Positions 7,927 through 15,473 of a stretch of 64,000 nt of DNA are shown in pieces; position 1 is the first letter of the stretch, and each line of letters starts with the position of its first letter. Location: contig DASXML010000086.1 of assembly GCA_036495715.1 (NCBI GenBank), positions 62,001 to 126,000 of the forward strand, given 5' to 3'. Both the position numbers and the translations under genes were made by a program. The notes beneath the pieces were generated by a model. It did no database searches, was not told where the DNA came from, and worked only from the letters and a program-made list of their open reading frames with translations. This stretch comes from Scandinavium sp036495715 (GTDB taxonomy: Bacteria > Pseudomonadota > Gammaproteobacteria > Enterobacterales > Enterobacteriaceae).

Positions 7927-8300
7927 GAGGCCTCCCGAGCTTTCAGCATTGCGTCTGCCATGAGATAAAATGTGGTTGCTAGGCCATCCATTTCGTCATG
8001 GTGCGATGGGCCAATATTCAACGAAGTTCCGGAAGCGAAAATTCCCTGCATGGCTTTCGCTGCAAAGTAATCACGGATGGTCATGTCGTCAGTAGTGACT
8101 GAAACTTCTTCCGGGTAAGGCGTTTCGTCGAACCGGTACAACAGGTCATAATCACCGCTATCATCAAAACTGGTCATGTCGTACGCCCAGCGGTGGCCTG
8201 CCCATTCGAATGATTGACCTGCATTGCTCTTATCGAACCGCGCTTTCAGGTAAGCAGCGTGGTCAGCCGATTTTTTATAAACCTTCATGGTGTGCTTCAT
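7923..8300 (-). CDS. hypothetical phage protein
   Basis: Unrecognised protein of 125 residues, acidic in the middle (SFDDSGDYDLLYRFDE). It overlaps its neighbours on both sides by 4 bp (ATGA), so it is clearly part of the operon. There is no membrane segment and no known catalytic motif. Confidence 0.6.
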   Translation of the reverse strand: MKHTMKVYKKSADHAAYLKARFDKSNAGQSFEWAGHRWAYDMTSFDDSGDYDLLYRFDETPYPEEVSVTTDDMTIRDYFAAKAMQGIFASGTSLNIGPSHHDEMDGLATTFYLMADAMLKAREAS

Positions 8301-8548
8301 GCTTTCTCCTTCGCTAACTTGATGTCAGCACGCAGATGAATTTCACGACCATCAGGCAGGGAAAACACTTTGATGTCGTCGGTGTGCACGAGGAAGTGAG
8401 CAACAGCGTGTAGCGCCTCGTCTGTTACGTCGTACTTTTCGCCAGTGAAAACACGCGCTCCGGCTTTGAGGCCCTGAAGTGGCTTTGAACGCCCAGCATG
8501 AATTCGATTTGTCAGCCCACTGTGGCCAACAGTAATTGGATTACCCAT
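8297..8548 (-). CDS. hypothetical phage protein
   Basis: Unrecognised protein of 83 residues (MGNPITVGHSGLTNRIHAG at the start). ATG 8548 is preferred because GGAG lies 6 bp upstream; ATG 8554 lies too close to it. Its stop overlaps the next start. About 125 bp without a recognisable gene separate it from the terminator upstream. Confidence 0.55.
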   Translation of the reverse strand: MGNPITVGHSGLTNRIHAGRSKPLQGLKAGARVFTGEKYDVTDEALHAVAHFLVHTDDIKVFSLPDGREIHLRADIKLAKEKA

Positions 8549-8674
8549 ACTCATCTCCTGCCTTAACGCGGCAAACGGAACGTTAATAATTCTGCATCCG
8601 GCGCAATTGCCGTTGAGCGGTGGATAGCCGCCGTTAGATAACGAAAGCGCCTCGCAAAGCACCTTGGGTATCTA

Positions 8675-8701
8675 ATAAAAAAGCCGCTTGTCAGGCGGCT
8701 T
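8675..8701 (-). terminator. intrinsic terminator inside the leftward operon
   Basis: The stem AAGCCGC/GCGGCTT with a 7-nt loop is followed, on the minus strand, by a T-run. It overlaps the end of the first small gene of the pL operon. It would stop pL transcripts unless antitermination occurs, as tL1 does in lambda. Confidence 0.65.
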
Positions 8702-8894
8702 TGTTAGCAAAGCAATTCATTCCTGCTGTGCGCTGAAGTCTGCTCATGTTTTCCCGTGCTTCACATAAAACAGCCTCCCAAGCCGATCTGATGTGTTGCT
8801 CAAGCGACTTCTTCGATAATTCTTGTTCACACTTCTCGATTGTTGTTTGAGTGCTAACTATTTGAGACTGCAAATTTTCCTGATAACTCATCAT
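8691..8894 (-). CDS. small helical protein, first gene of the pL operon
   Basis: Unrecognised protein of 67 residues, mostly predicted helix with heptad-like spacing (QIVSTQTTIEKCEQELSKK). The start is either ATG 8894 or 8891, with GAGGG just upstream. It sits where lambda has N, but it is not arginine-rich and I see no reason to call it an antiterminator. The following terminator overlaps its last codons. Confidence 0.5.
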   Translation of the reverse strand: MMSYQENLQSQIVSTQTTIEKCEQELSKKSLEQHIRSAWEAVLCEARENMSRLQRTAGMNCFANKAA

Positions 8895-9308
8895 CTTACC
8901 CTCTGTAGTTACCCGCTGATGCGGGAGAAATGCTTTGGTCGGTGTGGTGATTACCGGGCTCTCAGATGCTTCTAACAGCTATCGGCTGGGCATCACGATC
9001 GCGTTGAGATTCGATGTGCTTATTCACTGGAGCCTTTACTCACCACACCCCAAAACATTCCTGCCTTGGTAAAGCTGCCCCGATGTTCAGGGCGACTGAG
9101 CAACAAGCCATTCCGGTGCGGCATCCTCTTCGTGTGTTATACCCGCCACGCGTTACACACCTGCCTCAATCCTATTGGGCGCTCTGTTAAATTTGCCAGG
9201 GGGCGCACCGGGTGATTTGTTGCTTATCTGATTTGTTAAAGAAGCAGCTGACTTGCGTCGGCGCGGCTAACTTCTGGTGCCGCAGTCGCTGTGTTGTCGC
9301 GATGGGTT
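8895..9308 (-). other. ~400-nt untranslated leader of the pL transcript
   Basis: There is no convincing gene in this stretch. On the minus strand it holds only tiny frames: a GTG frame of 21 codons (start MNKHIESQRDRDAQ) and an ATG frame of 23 codons. They recall fragments of Ash/Icd-like phage proteins. A perfect 10-bp inverted repeat (8941-8950 with 9040-9049) could close a ~110-nt RNA domain. A shorter repeat, GTGTGT/ACACAC, lies at 9132-9160. I found no clear boxA/boxB pair. Confidence 0.4.
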
Positions 9309-9337
9309 GAATATACAAAACGTATTCTTTATATGCA
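9309..9337 (-). promoter_or_regulatory. leftward early promoter pL
   Basis: On the minus strand, TTGCAT (9337-9332), a 17-bp spacer and TATATT (9314-9309). The -10 is identical to that of pR. Two repressor half-palindromes overlap it (9312-9324 and 9337-9349). Confidence 0.75.
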
Positions 9338-9384
9338 ATACAATACGTATACTTTATTGCCGTGTTATGAATAACATTTTGTAT
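9312..9384. promoter_or_regulatory. left operator cluster OL (three sites)
   Basis: Three sites of the form ATACAAnnnGTAT: 9312-9324 (ATACAAAACGTAT), 9337-9349 (ATACAATACGTAT) and, in reverse orientation, 9371-9384. Starts are 25 and 34 bp apart, close to the 26 and 33 bp of the right cluster. They are the expected binding sites of the CI and Cro proteins encoded nearby. Confidence 0.75.
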
Positions 9385-9461
9385 ATTATGATGTTTTATT
9401 TTTTGGCGTTGCTTCAATATGCCCTCAAGCCAGTCTCTTCTTGGGAATCAGGAGAACCAAG

Positions 9462-9659
9462 GTGAAAGACAAAGGCGAGCAAACTGGCCTGATTGGCTTG
9501 GCTATCGGTGCGGCGGTTATTGGCCTGGTATCGGCTCAGAAGCACATCAATCGGGAAAGCATCATTGATGAACTAGTGCGATTAGGAAAACAGAAAGTGG
9601 ATGGTGTTGAAGATGAGGCGTTTGTTAAGGCGGCGGAACTGGTGAGGAAAGGGCAGTAA
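9462..9659 (+). CDS. small protein with a single hydrophobic segment
   Basis: Unrecognised protein of 65 residues. The GTG at 9462 is chosen because GGAG lies 7 bp upstream. Residues ~8-25 (TGLIGLAIGAAVIGLVSA) form a glycine-rich hydrophobic stretch that could cross or touch a membrane; the rest is a charged helix. It lies between OL and the DUF6414-like gene on the opposite strand and may be expressed in the lysogen. An exclusion function is possible but unproven. Confidence 0.5.
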   Translation: MKDKGEQTGLIGLAIGAAVIGLVSAQKHINRESIIDELVRLGKQKVDGVEDEAFVKAAELVRKGQ

Positions 9660-9660
9660 A

Positions 9661-9682
9661 AACCCGGCGCGGTGGCCGGGTT
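9661..9682 (-). terminator. terminator after the DUF6414-like gene
   Basis: The stem AACCCGGC/GCCGGGTT is followed on the minus strand by a run of five T. It ends the leftward two-gene unit and lies immediately beyond the stop of the rightward 65-aa gene. Confidence 0.65.
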
Positions 9683-9684
9683 AA

Positions 9685-10524
9685 TCATCGAATATTTCTA
9701 AAAATAACAAGTGGTGTCATACCATATGAATTGCTACTTCGCCCGGCCAATTCCCTTATCCCAGACAGCATGCCGTGAATGCCGTCTTTCATTGGGTTGG
9801 GCTCAAAAGACAAAGTATCCGTCTCATCTTCTTCGGACTCGGGAAGTGCGTCAATGAAGCCAATCACATACCACTCGCCTGGTAGGCTCGATCCATACTT
9901 CAGAACCATATCATCTGGATTAATCGTCAAGTAGTCACGATTTATGGTCATCCAAATTGTTTGGCCTGCTTCGTTTATGAAATCAACCTGCAAAGTGTTT
10001 GGAACGATATTTAAAACCTCTTTCATCATCCCAAAGGTTACAGCAGGGGCAATAAATTGATCCTCAACATTAAAGTTGGATTTTTTGGCCTTCGGTGGCA
10101 GCTTTGGCTGCTCCATTTCCATCATCTTAGCTATAAATGGAACGCTTTTTTGGAGGACTGAAATATCAAAAATCCTCATTTTCCCCTTACACAGCACAGT
10201 ACTTCCTAATCGCTCTCCATTGAGGTCTGTTCTTATCAGGTCGTTTTCATCAAGCTTATCAAGCAGATTGATTGGGAGTGTCCAGGAAGCATCAAAACTT
10301 TTTTCTTGAGTCTGGTTTATGGTTTCTTCAACCCCAGTTTTGGCCTTGACGATCTTTAAGTCAAACCCCGCATCGGACATCGATTTATCAATTTCTGCGG
10401 TTATATGCTTAATGGACGTTACGACACCTGGGCCATGCATCTGGGCTAGAAGTGAAGATGCGCGCTGATTATCGACATAAAGAAAATCATACAGTGAATC
10501 GGTGCTTTGTTGCTCTTGCTCCAT
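9685..10524 (-). CDS. DUF6414-like protein, candidate exclusion/defence protein
   Basis: Protein of 279 residues. The opening DSLYDFLYVDNQRASSLLAQ followed by GVVTS matches what I remember of the DUF6414 family, which has no established activity. No transmembrane segment is seen. ATG 10524 has GAGGA upstream. It overlaps the 59-aa gene before it by 38 bp and shares that gene's promoter, separate from cI. The position between CI and the left operators is that of rexAB in lambda, which suggests expression in the lysogen and a role against other phages. That role is inference. Confidence 0.6.
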   Translation of the reverse strand: MEQEQQSTDSLYDFLYVDNQRASSLLAQMHGPGVVTSIKHITAEIDKSMSDAGFDLKIVKAKTGVEETINQTQEKSFDASWTLPINLLDKLDENDLIRTDLNGERLGSTVLCKGKMRIFDISVLQKSVPFIAKMMEMEQPKLPPKAKKSNFNVEDQFIAPAVTFGMMKEVLNIVPNTLQVDFINEAGQTIWMTINRDYLTINPDDMVLKYGSSLPGEWYVIGFIDALPESEEDETDTLSFEPNPMKDGIHGMLSGIRELAGRSSNSYGMTPLVIFRNIR

Positions 10525-10666
10525 TGTGCCATTCCTCTTTAGCTCTTTCTTTTTTTTCAGCAATTTTCCGTTGCTTTTCATCTATTTCATCAAAAAACTG
10601 AATAAGCTCATCCGCGACCTCGTTAGGCACGCTTGGCTTTGCTTGCTTCAATAATTTTTTAAGCAT
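10487..10666 (-). CDS. 59-aa charged partner of the DUF6414-like gene
   Basis: Short gene starting at ATG 10666 behind a strong AGGGAG site and ending at 10487, inside the following gene. The protein is almost all charged helix (ELIQFFDEIDEKQRK, then EKKERAKEEW). Overlapping translation with the DUF6414-like gene suggests that the two act together. I recognise no family. Confidence 0.6.
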   Translation of the reverse strand: MLKKLLKQAKPSVPNEVADELIQFFDEIDEKQRKIAEKKERAKEEWHNGARATKHRFTV

Positions 10667-10697
10667 GATGAACTCCCTAAGAGAACTGACAGCTTAA

Positions 10698-10726
10698 ATT
10701 ATGTTCTCTTTGCGTTGTTAAAGCAA
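10698..10726 (-). promoter_or_regulatory. promoter of the 59-aa/DUF6414 unit
   Basis: On the minus strand, TTGCTT (10726-10721), a 17-bp spacer and CATAAT (10703-10698). Transcription would start about 25 bp before the 59-aa gene. No repressor operator of the ATACAA type overlaps it, so it may be active in the lysogen. Confidence 0.6.
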
Positions 10727-10822
10727 CTTTCTACTAATCAAGCAGGAGCCGCATAAAGCACTCCATCGCCCAAGCGTCCCGTCAGGCTACTGCCTTACCC
10801 ATGCTTCCTATACGTCTGCGGC

Positions 10823-11482
10823 TTAGACCAGTCGAAGTTTCGTTTCTACAGCAACCCCAATAATTCGGCAGTTTCCGTTAATAGGCACCAGTGGCCACTG
10901 AGGGTTCAGTCCCTTTAGATACATCTGGCCGCCGTCGATAACCAACTTCTTGAAGGTGGCTTCGTTAGAATCAGACAGCTTGGCGATTACAAGGCTTCCG
11001 TTAATAGCTTCACGGCCTGTGTCGAACAGTACGAACGTTCCTTCCGGGATGCTAAGTCCTGCCGGTGCGGTCATGGAATCGCCATCAACCAGCAACCAGA
11101 AAGCATCACCCTGGATATGGGCGTTAGATTCAAGCCAGAGGTCAATGTCTTTGAGAGTATAAGGCTCGACAGCCTCACACCATGACCCCGCCTGAACGCT
11201 ACTCAATACAGGATACTTGTTACCGGCAACGTATGGGCCAATGTATGCGACATCACCCTTAAGATTCTCATCGATGATCATACCGCCAGCACCAACCGAA
11301 AAATTCTCTTTGCCAAGATAGCGAAGGATTTTGGCTATCTCCTCAAGGCTAGGCTCGCGGCGAGCGTTAAGCCAATGGCTAACTGCCCCTTTCGTGATAC
11401 CGAGGTGTTCTGCCAGCTCTTCCTGGTTTTTGCCCTGACTTTTCATCAGAGACTTGGCTAAGTCGTACCATTTCATCGTCAT
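10823..11482 (-). CDS. cI: CI-type phage repressor (LexA-like, self-cleaving)
   Basis: Main immunity repressor of 219 aa. The N-terminal helix-turn-helix is near residues 19-40 (NQEELAEHLGITKGAVSHWL). The C-terminal S24 peptidase domain has Ser136 in GDSM and Lys178 in ATFKKL, and the likely autocleavage site is Ala98-Gly99 in VQAGSW. All elements for RecA-dependent induction by DNA damage are present. ATG 11482 or 11476 could start it. It is divergent from cro across the right operators. The C-terminal domain closely resembles P22 C2 as I remember it. Confidence 0.93.
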   Translation of the reverse strand: MTMKWYDLAKSLMKSQGKNQEELAEHLGITKGAVSHWLNARREPSLEEIAKILRYLGKENFSVGAGGMIIDENLKGDVAYIGPYVAGNKYPVLSSVQAGSWCEAVEPYTLKDIDLWLESNAHIQGDAFWLLVDGDSMTAPAGLSIPEGTFVLFDTGREAINGSLVIAKLSDSNEATFKKLVIDGGQMYLKGLNPQWPLVPINGNCRIIGVAVETKLRLV

Positions 11483-11491
11483 ACCCGAATG

Positions 11492-11563
11492 ATACAAGTT
11501 GTATATTTTTGTTCGAGACACAAAATGTATATTTATCTTGCGAGCAAAGAATACAATATGTAT
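11492..11563. promoter_or_regulatory. right operator cluster OR (three sites)
   Basis: Three related 13-mers: 11492-11504 (ATACAAGTTGTAT, a perfect palindrome), 11518-11530 (ACACAAAATGTAT) and 11551-11563 (ATACAATATGTAT). Starts are 26 and 33 bp apart. The cluster fills the gap between cI and cro, and the third site covers the pR -10 region. Confidence 0.8.
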
Positions 11564-11566
11564 ATT
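11538..11566 (+). promoter_or_regulatory. rightward early promoter pR
   Basis: TTGCGA (11538-11543), a 17-bp spacer and TATATT (11561-11566). It overlaps the third right operator and starts transcription about 20 bp before cro. Confidence 0.75.
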
Positions 11567-11590
11567 TGATGTGTTTAGAGGAGAACCTAC

Positions 11591-11809
11591 ATGAACAACC
11601 TTAGCAAGATTCGCCGACTCACCGGTCTGACACAGCGTCAGATGGCAAATGAGCTGAATCTGACAACTGGCGCAATCTGCCATTACGAAAACGGGAAGCG
11701 CAATCTCAGTATCGAGCAATGCCGGGCAATCGTCGCTGCACTGAACAAGCATGGTGCAGCTGTGAGCGTTGATGACGTATTCCCACCACATAAAGCTACA
11801 GCCGCTTAA
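11591..11809 (+). CDS. cro: Cro-like helix-turn-helix repressor
   Basis: Protein of 72 residues that is almost entirely an XRE-type helix-turn-helix (IRRLTGLTQRQMANELNL, then GAICHYENGKR). It is first in the rightward early transcript, divergent from cI, with a GAGGAG ribosome-binding site. It should bind the same operators as CI and favour lytic growth. A GC-rich hairpin (GCCG...CGGC, about 11801-11816) overlaps its end and could act as a weak terminator. Confidence 0.85.
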   Translation: MNNLSKIRRLTGLTQRQMANELNLTTGAICHYENGKRNLSIEQCRAIVAALNKHGAAVSVDDVFPPHKATAA

Positions 11810-11837
11810 CGGCGGCATTTCACACAAGGAGCACGCC

Positions 11838-12377
11838 GTGCAATCACTAGCTTTAACCAACAATACCAGGCTTTACCCGACGCCGATGATAAATCGCGCT
11901 CAACAAAAACAAGAAGATAGTCACGATTCCATTCGCGAAGCTGTCCGGGCGTGGTCGGCGGTTGCCGGTCAGGACGTAGCATCGGCATTCATCGTTGAAG
12001 AATGGCGCCAGCAGGGTGGGGAAGGCATCGAGTTTCCTGAAGACCACAGCCGCGCCCGTCAGAAGCTGTTTCGTTTCCTGGATAACCGTTTCGACTCTGA
12101 GCAGTACCGCGAGAACGTTCGCCAGCTAGCACCGGCAATCCTGGCTGTTCTGCCGCTGGAGTTCAGAGGCCGACTGGTCGGGCAGGATTGTTTCATGTCT
12201 CGTCTGGCAGATGCAGAACGCGAGGTGGCGGAAGCGAAGCAGGCGGTCATGCTCAATGCGCCAGAGCATCAGAAGCTGAAAGAAGTAAGCGAGGGTATTA
12301 CTGCGTTGTTCAGGCTAATGCCGGACCAGGCAGGTCCACTGATGGCAATGGTTACAACCATGCTGGGGGCAATGTGA
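11838..12377 (+). CDS. YdaT-like early regulatory protein
   Basis: Protein of 179 residues in the place of lambda CII. The GTG at 11838 is chosen for an AAGGAG site 6 bp upstream. The pattern IREAVRAW, then an aromatic/acidic helix (KLFRFLDNRFD), then LAPAILAVLPLE and a coiled C-terminus resembles the YdaT protein of the Rac prophage, a toxic regulatory protein. It is not a typical CII. Activation of a lysogeny promoter is possible from position only. Confidence 0.55.
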   Translation: MQSLALTNNTRLYPTPMINRAQQKQEDSHDSIREAVRAWSAVAGQDVASAFIVEEWRQQGGEGIEFPEDHSRARQKLFRFLDNRFDSEQYRENVRQLAPAILAVLPLEFRGRLVGQDCFMSRLADAEREVAEAKQAVMLNAPEHQKLKEVSEGITALFRLMPDQAGPLMAMVTTMLGAM

Positions 12378-12460
12378 CGGGTTCAAAAATGGCGAAAGCC
12401 ACTCTGCTCGAACAGAAGTGGCTCTCAGGTGCAAATACGGCAGTAATTGCAGGAGGAATA

Positions 12461-12607
12461 ATGGCAAATAAACCACGTCATTACCAGACCGCAGTACACA
12501 AAAACATTACACGCGATCGCTTCATCCGTTCGGTTAGTCCATCGGTTGGCTCAAAGCTGCGCGCAATCCTGGAAGAGCTGAAACGTAAGGAGAGTGATCG
12601 TGGGTAA
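12461..12607 (+). CDS. 48-aa basic phage protein
   Basis: Short gene with a very strong AGGAGGA site just before ATG 12461. The product is basic (KPRHYQTAVHKNITRDRF) and ends 8 bp inside the replication gene. An in-frame ATG at 12390 lacks a ribosome-binding site. Function unknown; possible nucleic-acid binding. Confidence 0.6.
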   Translation: MANKPRHYQTAVHKNITRDRFIRSVSPSVGSKLRAILEELKRKESDRG

Positions 12608-13412
12608 CTTAGCTTCAGTAACACCAATCAGGCCGTCTCTGGCGATCGTGGAGCGTCAGGTGGCAGATCTTGATGACGGATATACCCGCATCGCAAACGA
12701 GCTGCTGGAAGCTGTTATGGCTGCTGATTTAACGGCACGCCAGCTGAAGGTTGTTCTGGCGGTGATCCGCAAAACCTACGGGTTCGGCAAGAAGTTCGAC
12801 CGTATCACTAACACTCAGATTGCCATGATGACCGGTATCCACCATACCCATGTTTGCAAGGCCAAGAACGAGATGATCGCAATGAACATCATCGTAACCA
12901 ATGGTCTGGCGATCGGCATCAACAAGGTGGTCTCTGAGTGGGATTTTGAGATTAGCCAAGTTAGCGAATCATTAGCCAAAGTAGCTAATAAAACATTAGC
13001 CAACTTAGCTAATACCCATAAGCCAACTCAGCTAAACACAAAAGAAACTATTCAAAAGAAAGAAAGAAAAGAACACACACAGTCATCTGGCGATGACCGC
13101 GAGCCGGTTAAACCTGCAAAGCGAAAATCCGTCCAGATCAACTACGGGGAATATCTCGAAGCCTACAACGAAATTGTTGGTGAGCGACTTCCCCACGCAG
13201 TCGAGGCCAATACCGAGCGCCAGCGTAAACTCCGTACGCTAATCAACTCCCTGGCGACCAAGAACATTGATGGCTTCCGCGCTTACGTCAAAGCGTTCAT
13301 GACGGCTGCCAGACCGTTCCACTTCGGCGACAACGACCGCGACTGGGTAGCGAATTTTGATTATCTGCTGCGGCCGAAAGTGCTGGTAGCCATCCGCGAG
13401 GGAACGCTATGA
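12600..13412 (+). CDS. phage replication protein O
   Basis: Replication initiator of 270 aa that should bind the iterons inside its own gene and recruit the helicase. The N-terminal ~105 residues match the phage replication protein O domain, with a winged-helix segment LTARQLKVVLAVIRKTYGFG and TNTQIAMMTGIHHTHV. The middle is a low-complexity linker encoded by the iteron region. The C-terminal part should contact the helicase. The start is GTG 12600, 7 bp after AAGGAG. Confidence 0.9.
   Translation: MGNLASVTPIRPSLAIVERQVADLDDGYTRIANELLEAVMAADLTARQLKVVLAVIRKTYGFGKKFDRITNTQIAMMTGIHHTHVCKAKNEMIAMNIIVTNGLAIGINKVVSEWDFEISQVSESLAKVANKTLANLANTHKPTQLNTKETIQKKERKEHTQSSGDDREPVKPAKRKSVQINYGEYLEAYNEIVGERLPHAVEANTERQRKLRTLINSLATKNIDGFRAYVKAFMTAARPFHFGDNDRDWVANFDYLLRPKVLVAIREGTL
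12952..13079. other. phage replication origin with four iterons
   Basis: Four related 14-mers lie inside gene O: TTAGCCAAGTTAGC (12952-12965), TTAGCCAAAGTAGC (12972-12985), TTAGCCAACTTAGC (12996-13009) and TAAGCCAACTCAGC (13019-13032). They are followed by a ~45-bp A-rich, purine-rich tract on one strand (13033-13079). Iterons plus an easily melted tract within O is the arrangement of the lambda origin. Confidence 0.8.
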
Positions 13413-14776
13413 GACAGGATATCGAAGCCAGTGTGATCGGCGGTCTGCTGCTTGGCGGCCTGACCCCGGCGGCAAGTGATGTTCTCGCCCGAATGGAGCC
13501 TGCCGTATTCACGATCCCGTTATACCGGAAAGCTTTTGAAGTTATCCGCAAACAGGCCAGAAACCGTAACCTGATTGACGCCCTGATGGTGTCTGAGGAA
13601 TGCGGCGAAGAACATGCGACAGACGTTCTGATGACCTCCCGTTCATGCCCAAGCGCAGCAAACCTCACTGGGTACGCTGAGATGCTCGCTGAGCAGCACC
13701 AGAAACGCCTGTTCCTTGGCGCACTAGACGAGATGCGAGGGCAGGTTAGTGACGGCACGCTGGATGCGTCTGGTGAAGCGATGGATGAACTGATCCGCCG
13801 CCTGGGCGTTATCCGTAAACCAAAAGGCCAGATTAAACCGGTGCTGATTGGCGACGTGATGGACGACTACGCCGAAACACTGGAGAACCGCCTACGTCAT
13901 GGCGATGAATCCGACACGCTGAAAACAGGGATTTACGAGCTCGATGCAATCACTGGCGGTATGAACCCTCAGGACCTGGTAATCGTTGCCGCACGTCCGG
14001 GCATGGGCAAAACAGAATTCGCCCTCAAGGTTGCGGAAGGGGTAGCGAGTAGCGCCATGCCGGGTTCATCTGTTCGCCGTGGCGTGCTGATTTTTAGTAT
14101 GGAGATGAGCAACCTTCAGATCGTCGAGCGCAGCATTGCCGGACGCGGGAACATGTCGGTTAGCGTTCTGCGTAACCCGGCAAAGATGGACAACGAAGGG
14201 TGGGCGCGGGTAGCTGATGGGATAGGGCATTTGCAGGGGCTTGATATCTGGATGGTAGACGCCTCAAAGCTGACGGTCGAAGAAATCCGCAGCATGTCAG
14301 AGCGCCAGAAGCAGGAGTATCCGCACCTGTCTCTGATTATGGTCGATTACCTTGGCCTGATTGAAAAGCCAAAGGCAGACCGTAACGACCTGGCGATCGC
14401 CCACATATCCGGAAGCCTGAAGGCAATGGCGAAGACCCTCAAAACGCCGGTTATCTCACTGAGCCAGCTCTCTCGCGACGTTGAGAAGCGCCCAAACAAG
14501 CGTCCTACGAATGCTGACCTGCGCGACTCTGGAAGCATTGAGCAGGACGCTGACAGCATCATCATGCTCTACCGAGAGGCTGTTTACGACGAGCACAGCC
14601 CGGCAGCGAAATACGCAGAAATCATCGTCACCAAAAACAGATTCGGATCCCTCGGCACCGTTTACCAGCGTTTCATCAATGGTCATTTCCATGACTGTGA
14701 CCAGGATGAAGCACGCCAGGCATCAACTACCAAATCAGCATCGCAGAAGCGCTACGCGAAAGGAGCCAACGTATGA
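13409..14776 (+). CDS. DnaB-like replicative helicase
   Basis: Ring helicase of 455 aa that should open the phage origin. An N-terminal DnaB-like domain (~1-130) leads to a RecA-type ATPase domain with Walker A RPGMGKT at residues 196-202, an acidic motif in IMVDYLGLI, and SQLSRDVEKR further on. It overlaps gene O by 4 bp (ATGA). With its own helicase the phage need not recruit host DnaB through a P protein. Confidence 0.93.
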   Translation: MRQDIEASVIGGLLLGGLTPAASDVLARMEPAVFTIPLYRKAFEVIRKQARNRNLIDALMVSEECGEEHATDVLMTSRSCPSAANLTGYAEMLAEQHQKRLFLGALDEMRGQVSDGTLDASGEAMDELIRRLGVIRKPKGQIKPVLIGDVMDDYAETLENRLRHGDESDTLKTGIYELDAITGGMNPQDLVIVAARPGMGKTEFALKVAEGVASSAMPGSSVRRGVLIFSMEMSNLQIVERSIAGRGNMSVSVLRNPAKMDNEGWARVADGIGHLQGLDIWMVDASKLTVEEIRSMSERQKQEYPHLSLIMVDYLGLIEKPKADRNDLAIAHISGSLKAMAKTLKTPVISLSQLSRDVEKRPNKRPTNADLRDSGSIEQDADSIIMLYREAVYDEHSPAAKYAEIIVTKNRFGSLGTVYQRFINGHFHDCDQDEARQASTTKSASQKRYAKGANV

Positions 14777-15297
14777 CCATGACAATCGAACAAATCACAG
14801 CTGCGTATCCGAACGTAGCGAAACTGGAATCACAGGCAGGGCGTGAGTTGCTGGCGGCGATGATGGAGCAGATGAGTAAGCTGGCTGCGGAGAATGCGGG
14901 GATAAAATCTAACCTGATGTTCTGGGATGCTGAAGACCCGGAATCGCCGTATGACACGCCAGAGGAAGTTGCTCAGACGCGCTCACTCAACTACGGCGAT
15001 GAGTTTGTTGTTCAGGTTGCCGCTAAGCTGCCGAACCGCACCTATCGAGTTCTGGAGGATTGGGATTGCGATTGCAAAGTTGCTTTGGTCGATGGTGCTG
15101 AAGTCGAAACCCCGGCCACCGATCGCTTTATCGCAGATGTGAAGGCGCAGGGTGTGAATGCTCTGGCACTTCGTCGAAGAACGGCAGCGAAAATTGCTGG
15201 CGAAAATGGTCATGAAATCACTGCTCGCGATCTTGAGGGTGAAGCGATTCGCGCTGAAATGTTTGCCGCTGAACTGCGCGGGGAGGAAAAGGCATGA
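14773..15297 (+). CDS. hypothetical phage protein
   Basis: Unrecognised protein of 174 residues, coupled by ATGA overlap to the helicase before it and the zinc-finger-like gene after it. It starts with a helical stretch (ELLAAMMEQMSKLAAENAG), has a central beta-type region with DWDCDCKVALVDG, and ends in an Ala/Glu-rich helix. No catalytic motif is seen. Confidence 0.6.
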   Translation: MTMTIEQITAAYPNVAKLESQAGRELLAAMMEQMSKLAAENAGIKSNLMFWDAEDPESPYDTPEEVAQTRSLNYGDEFVVQVAAKLPNRTYRVLEDWDCDCKVALVDGAEVETPATDRFIADVKAQGVNALALRRRTAAKIAGENGHEITARDLEGEAIRAEMFAAELRGEEKA

Positions 15298-15473
15298 GCA
15301 ACTCAATAATTGATTGTTGGTGCAAGAAGTACATTTTGTGTAGAGGTTGCAAATTCATTGGTAACGAATGCGTTGTTCGGGATGGCGAGACTGGGAACAA
15401 CAGCAAATTCTATGATCGAATGACTGTGCTCGTAAATGCAGAATTATCAAAGAAAAACGAGGCGGCAGCATGA
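15294..15473 (+). CDS. 59-aa cysteine-rich protein
   Basis: Short gene joined to both neighbours by ATGA overlaps. Cysteines in DCWCKKYILCRGC, followed by another in GNECVVRDG, suggest a zinc-binding knuckle. Function unknown. The coupling on both sides is the main evidence that it is real. Confidence 0.65.
   Translation: MSNSIIDCWCKKYILCRGCKFIGNECVVRDGETGNNSKFYDRMTVLVNAELSKKNEAAA

Noticed and set aside
8691..8894. N-type antiterminator
   Set aside because: Right position, but the product is not arginine-rich and no boxB hairpin was found.
11483..11863. Longer CI starting far upstream
   Set aside because: The extension would cross the operators and cro in reverse and has no homology to repressors; ATG 11482 or 11476 gives a normal CI.
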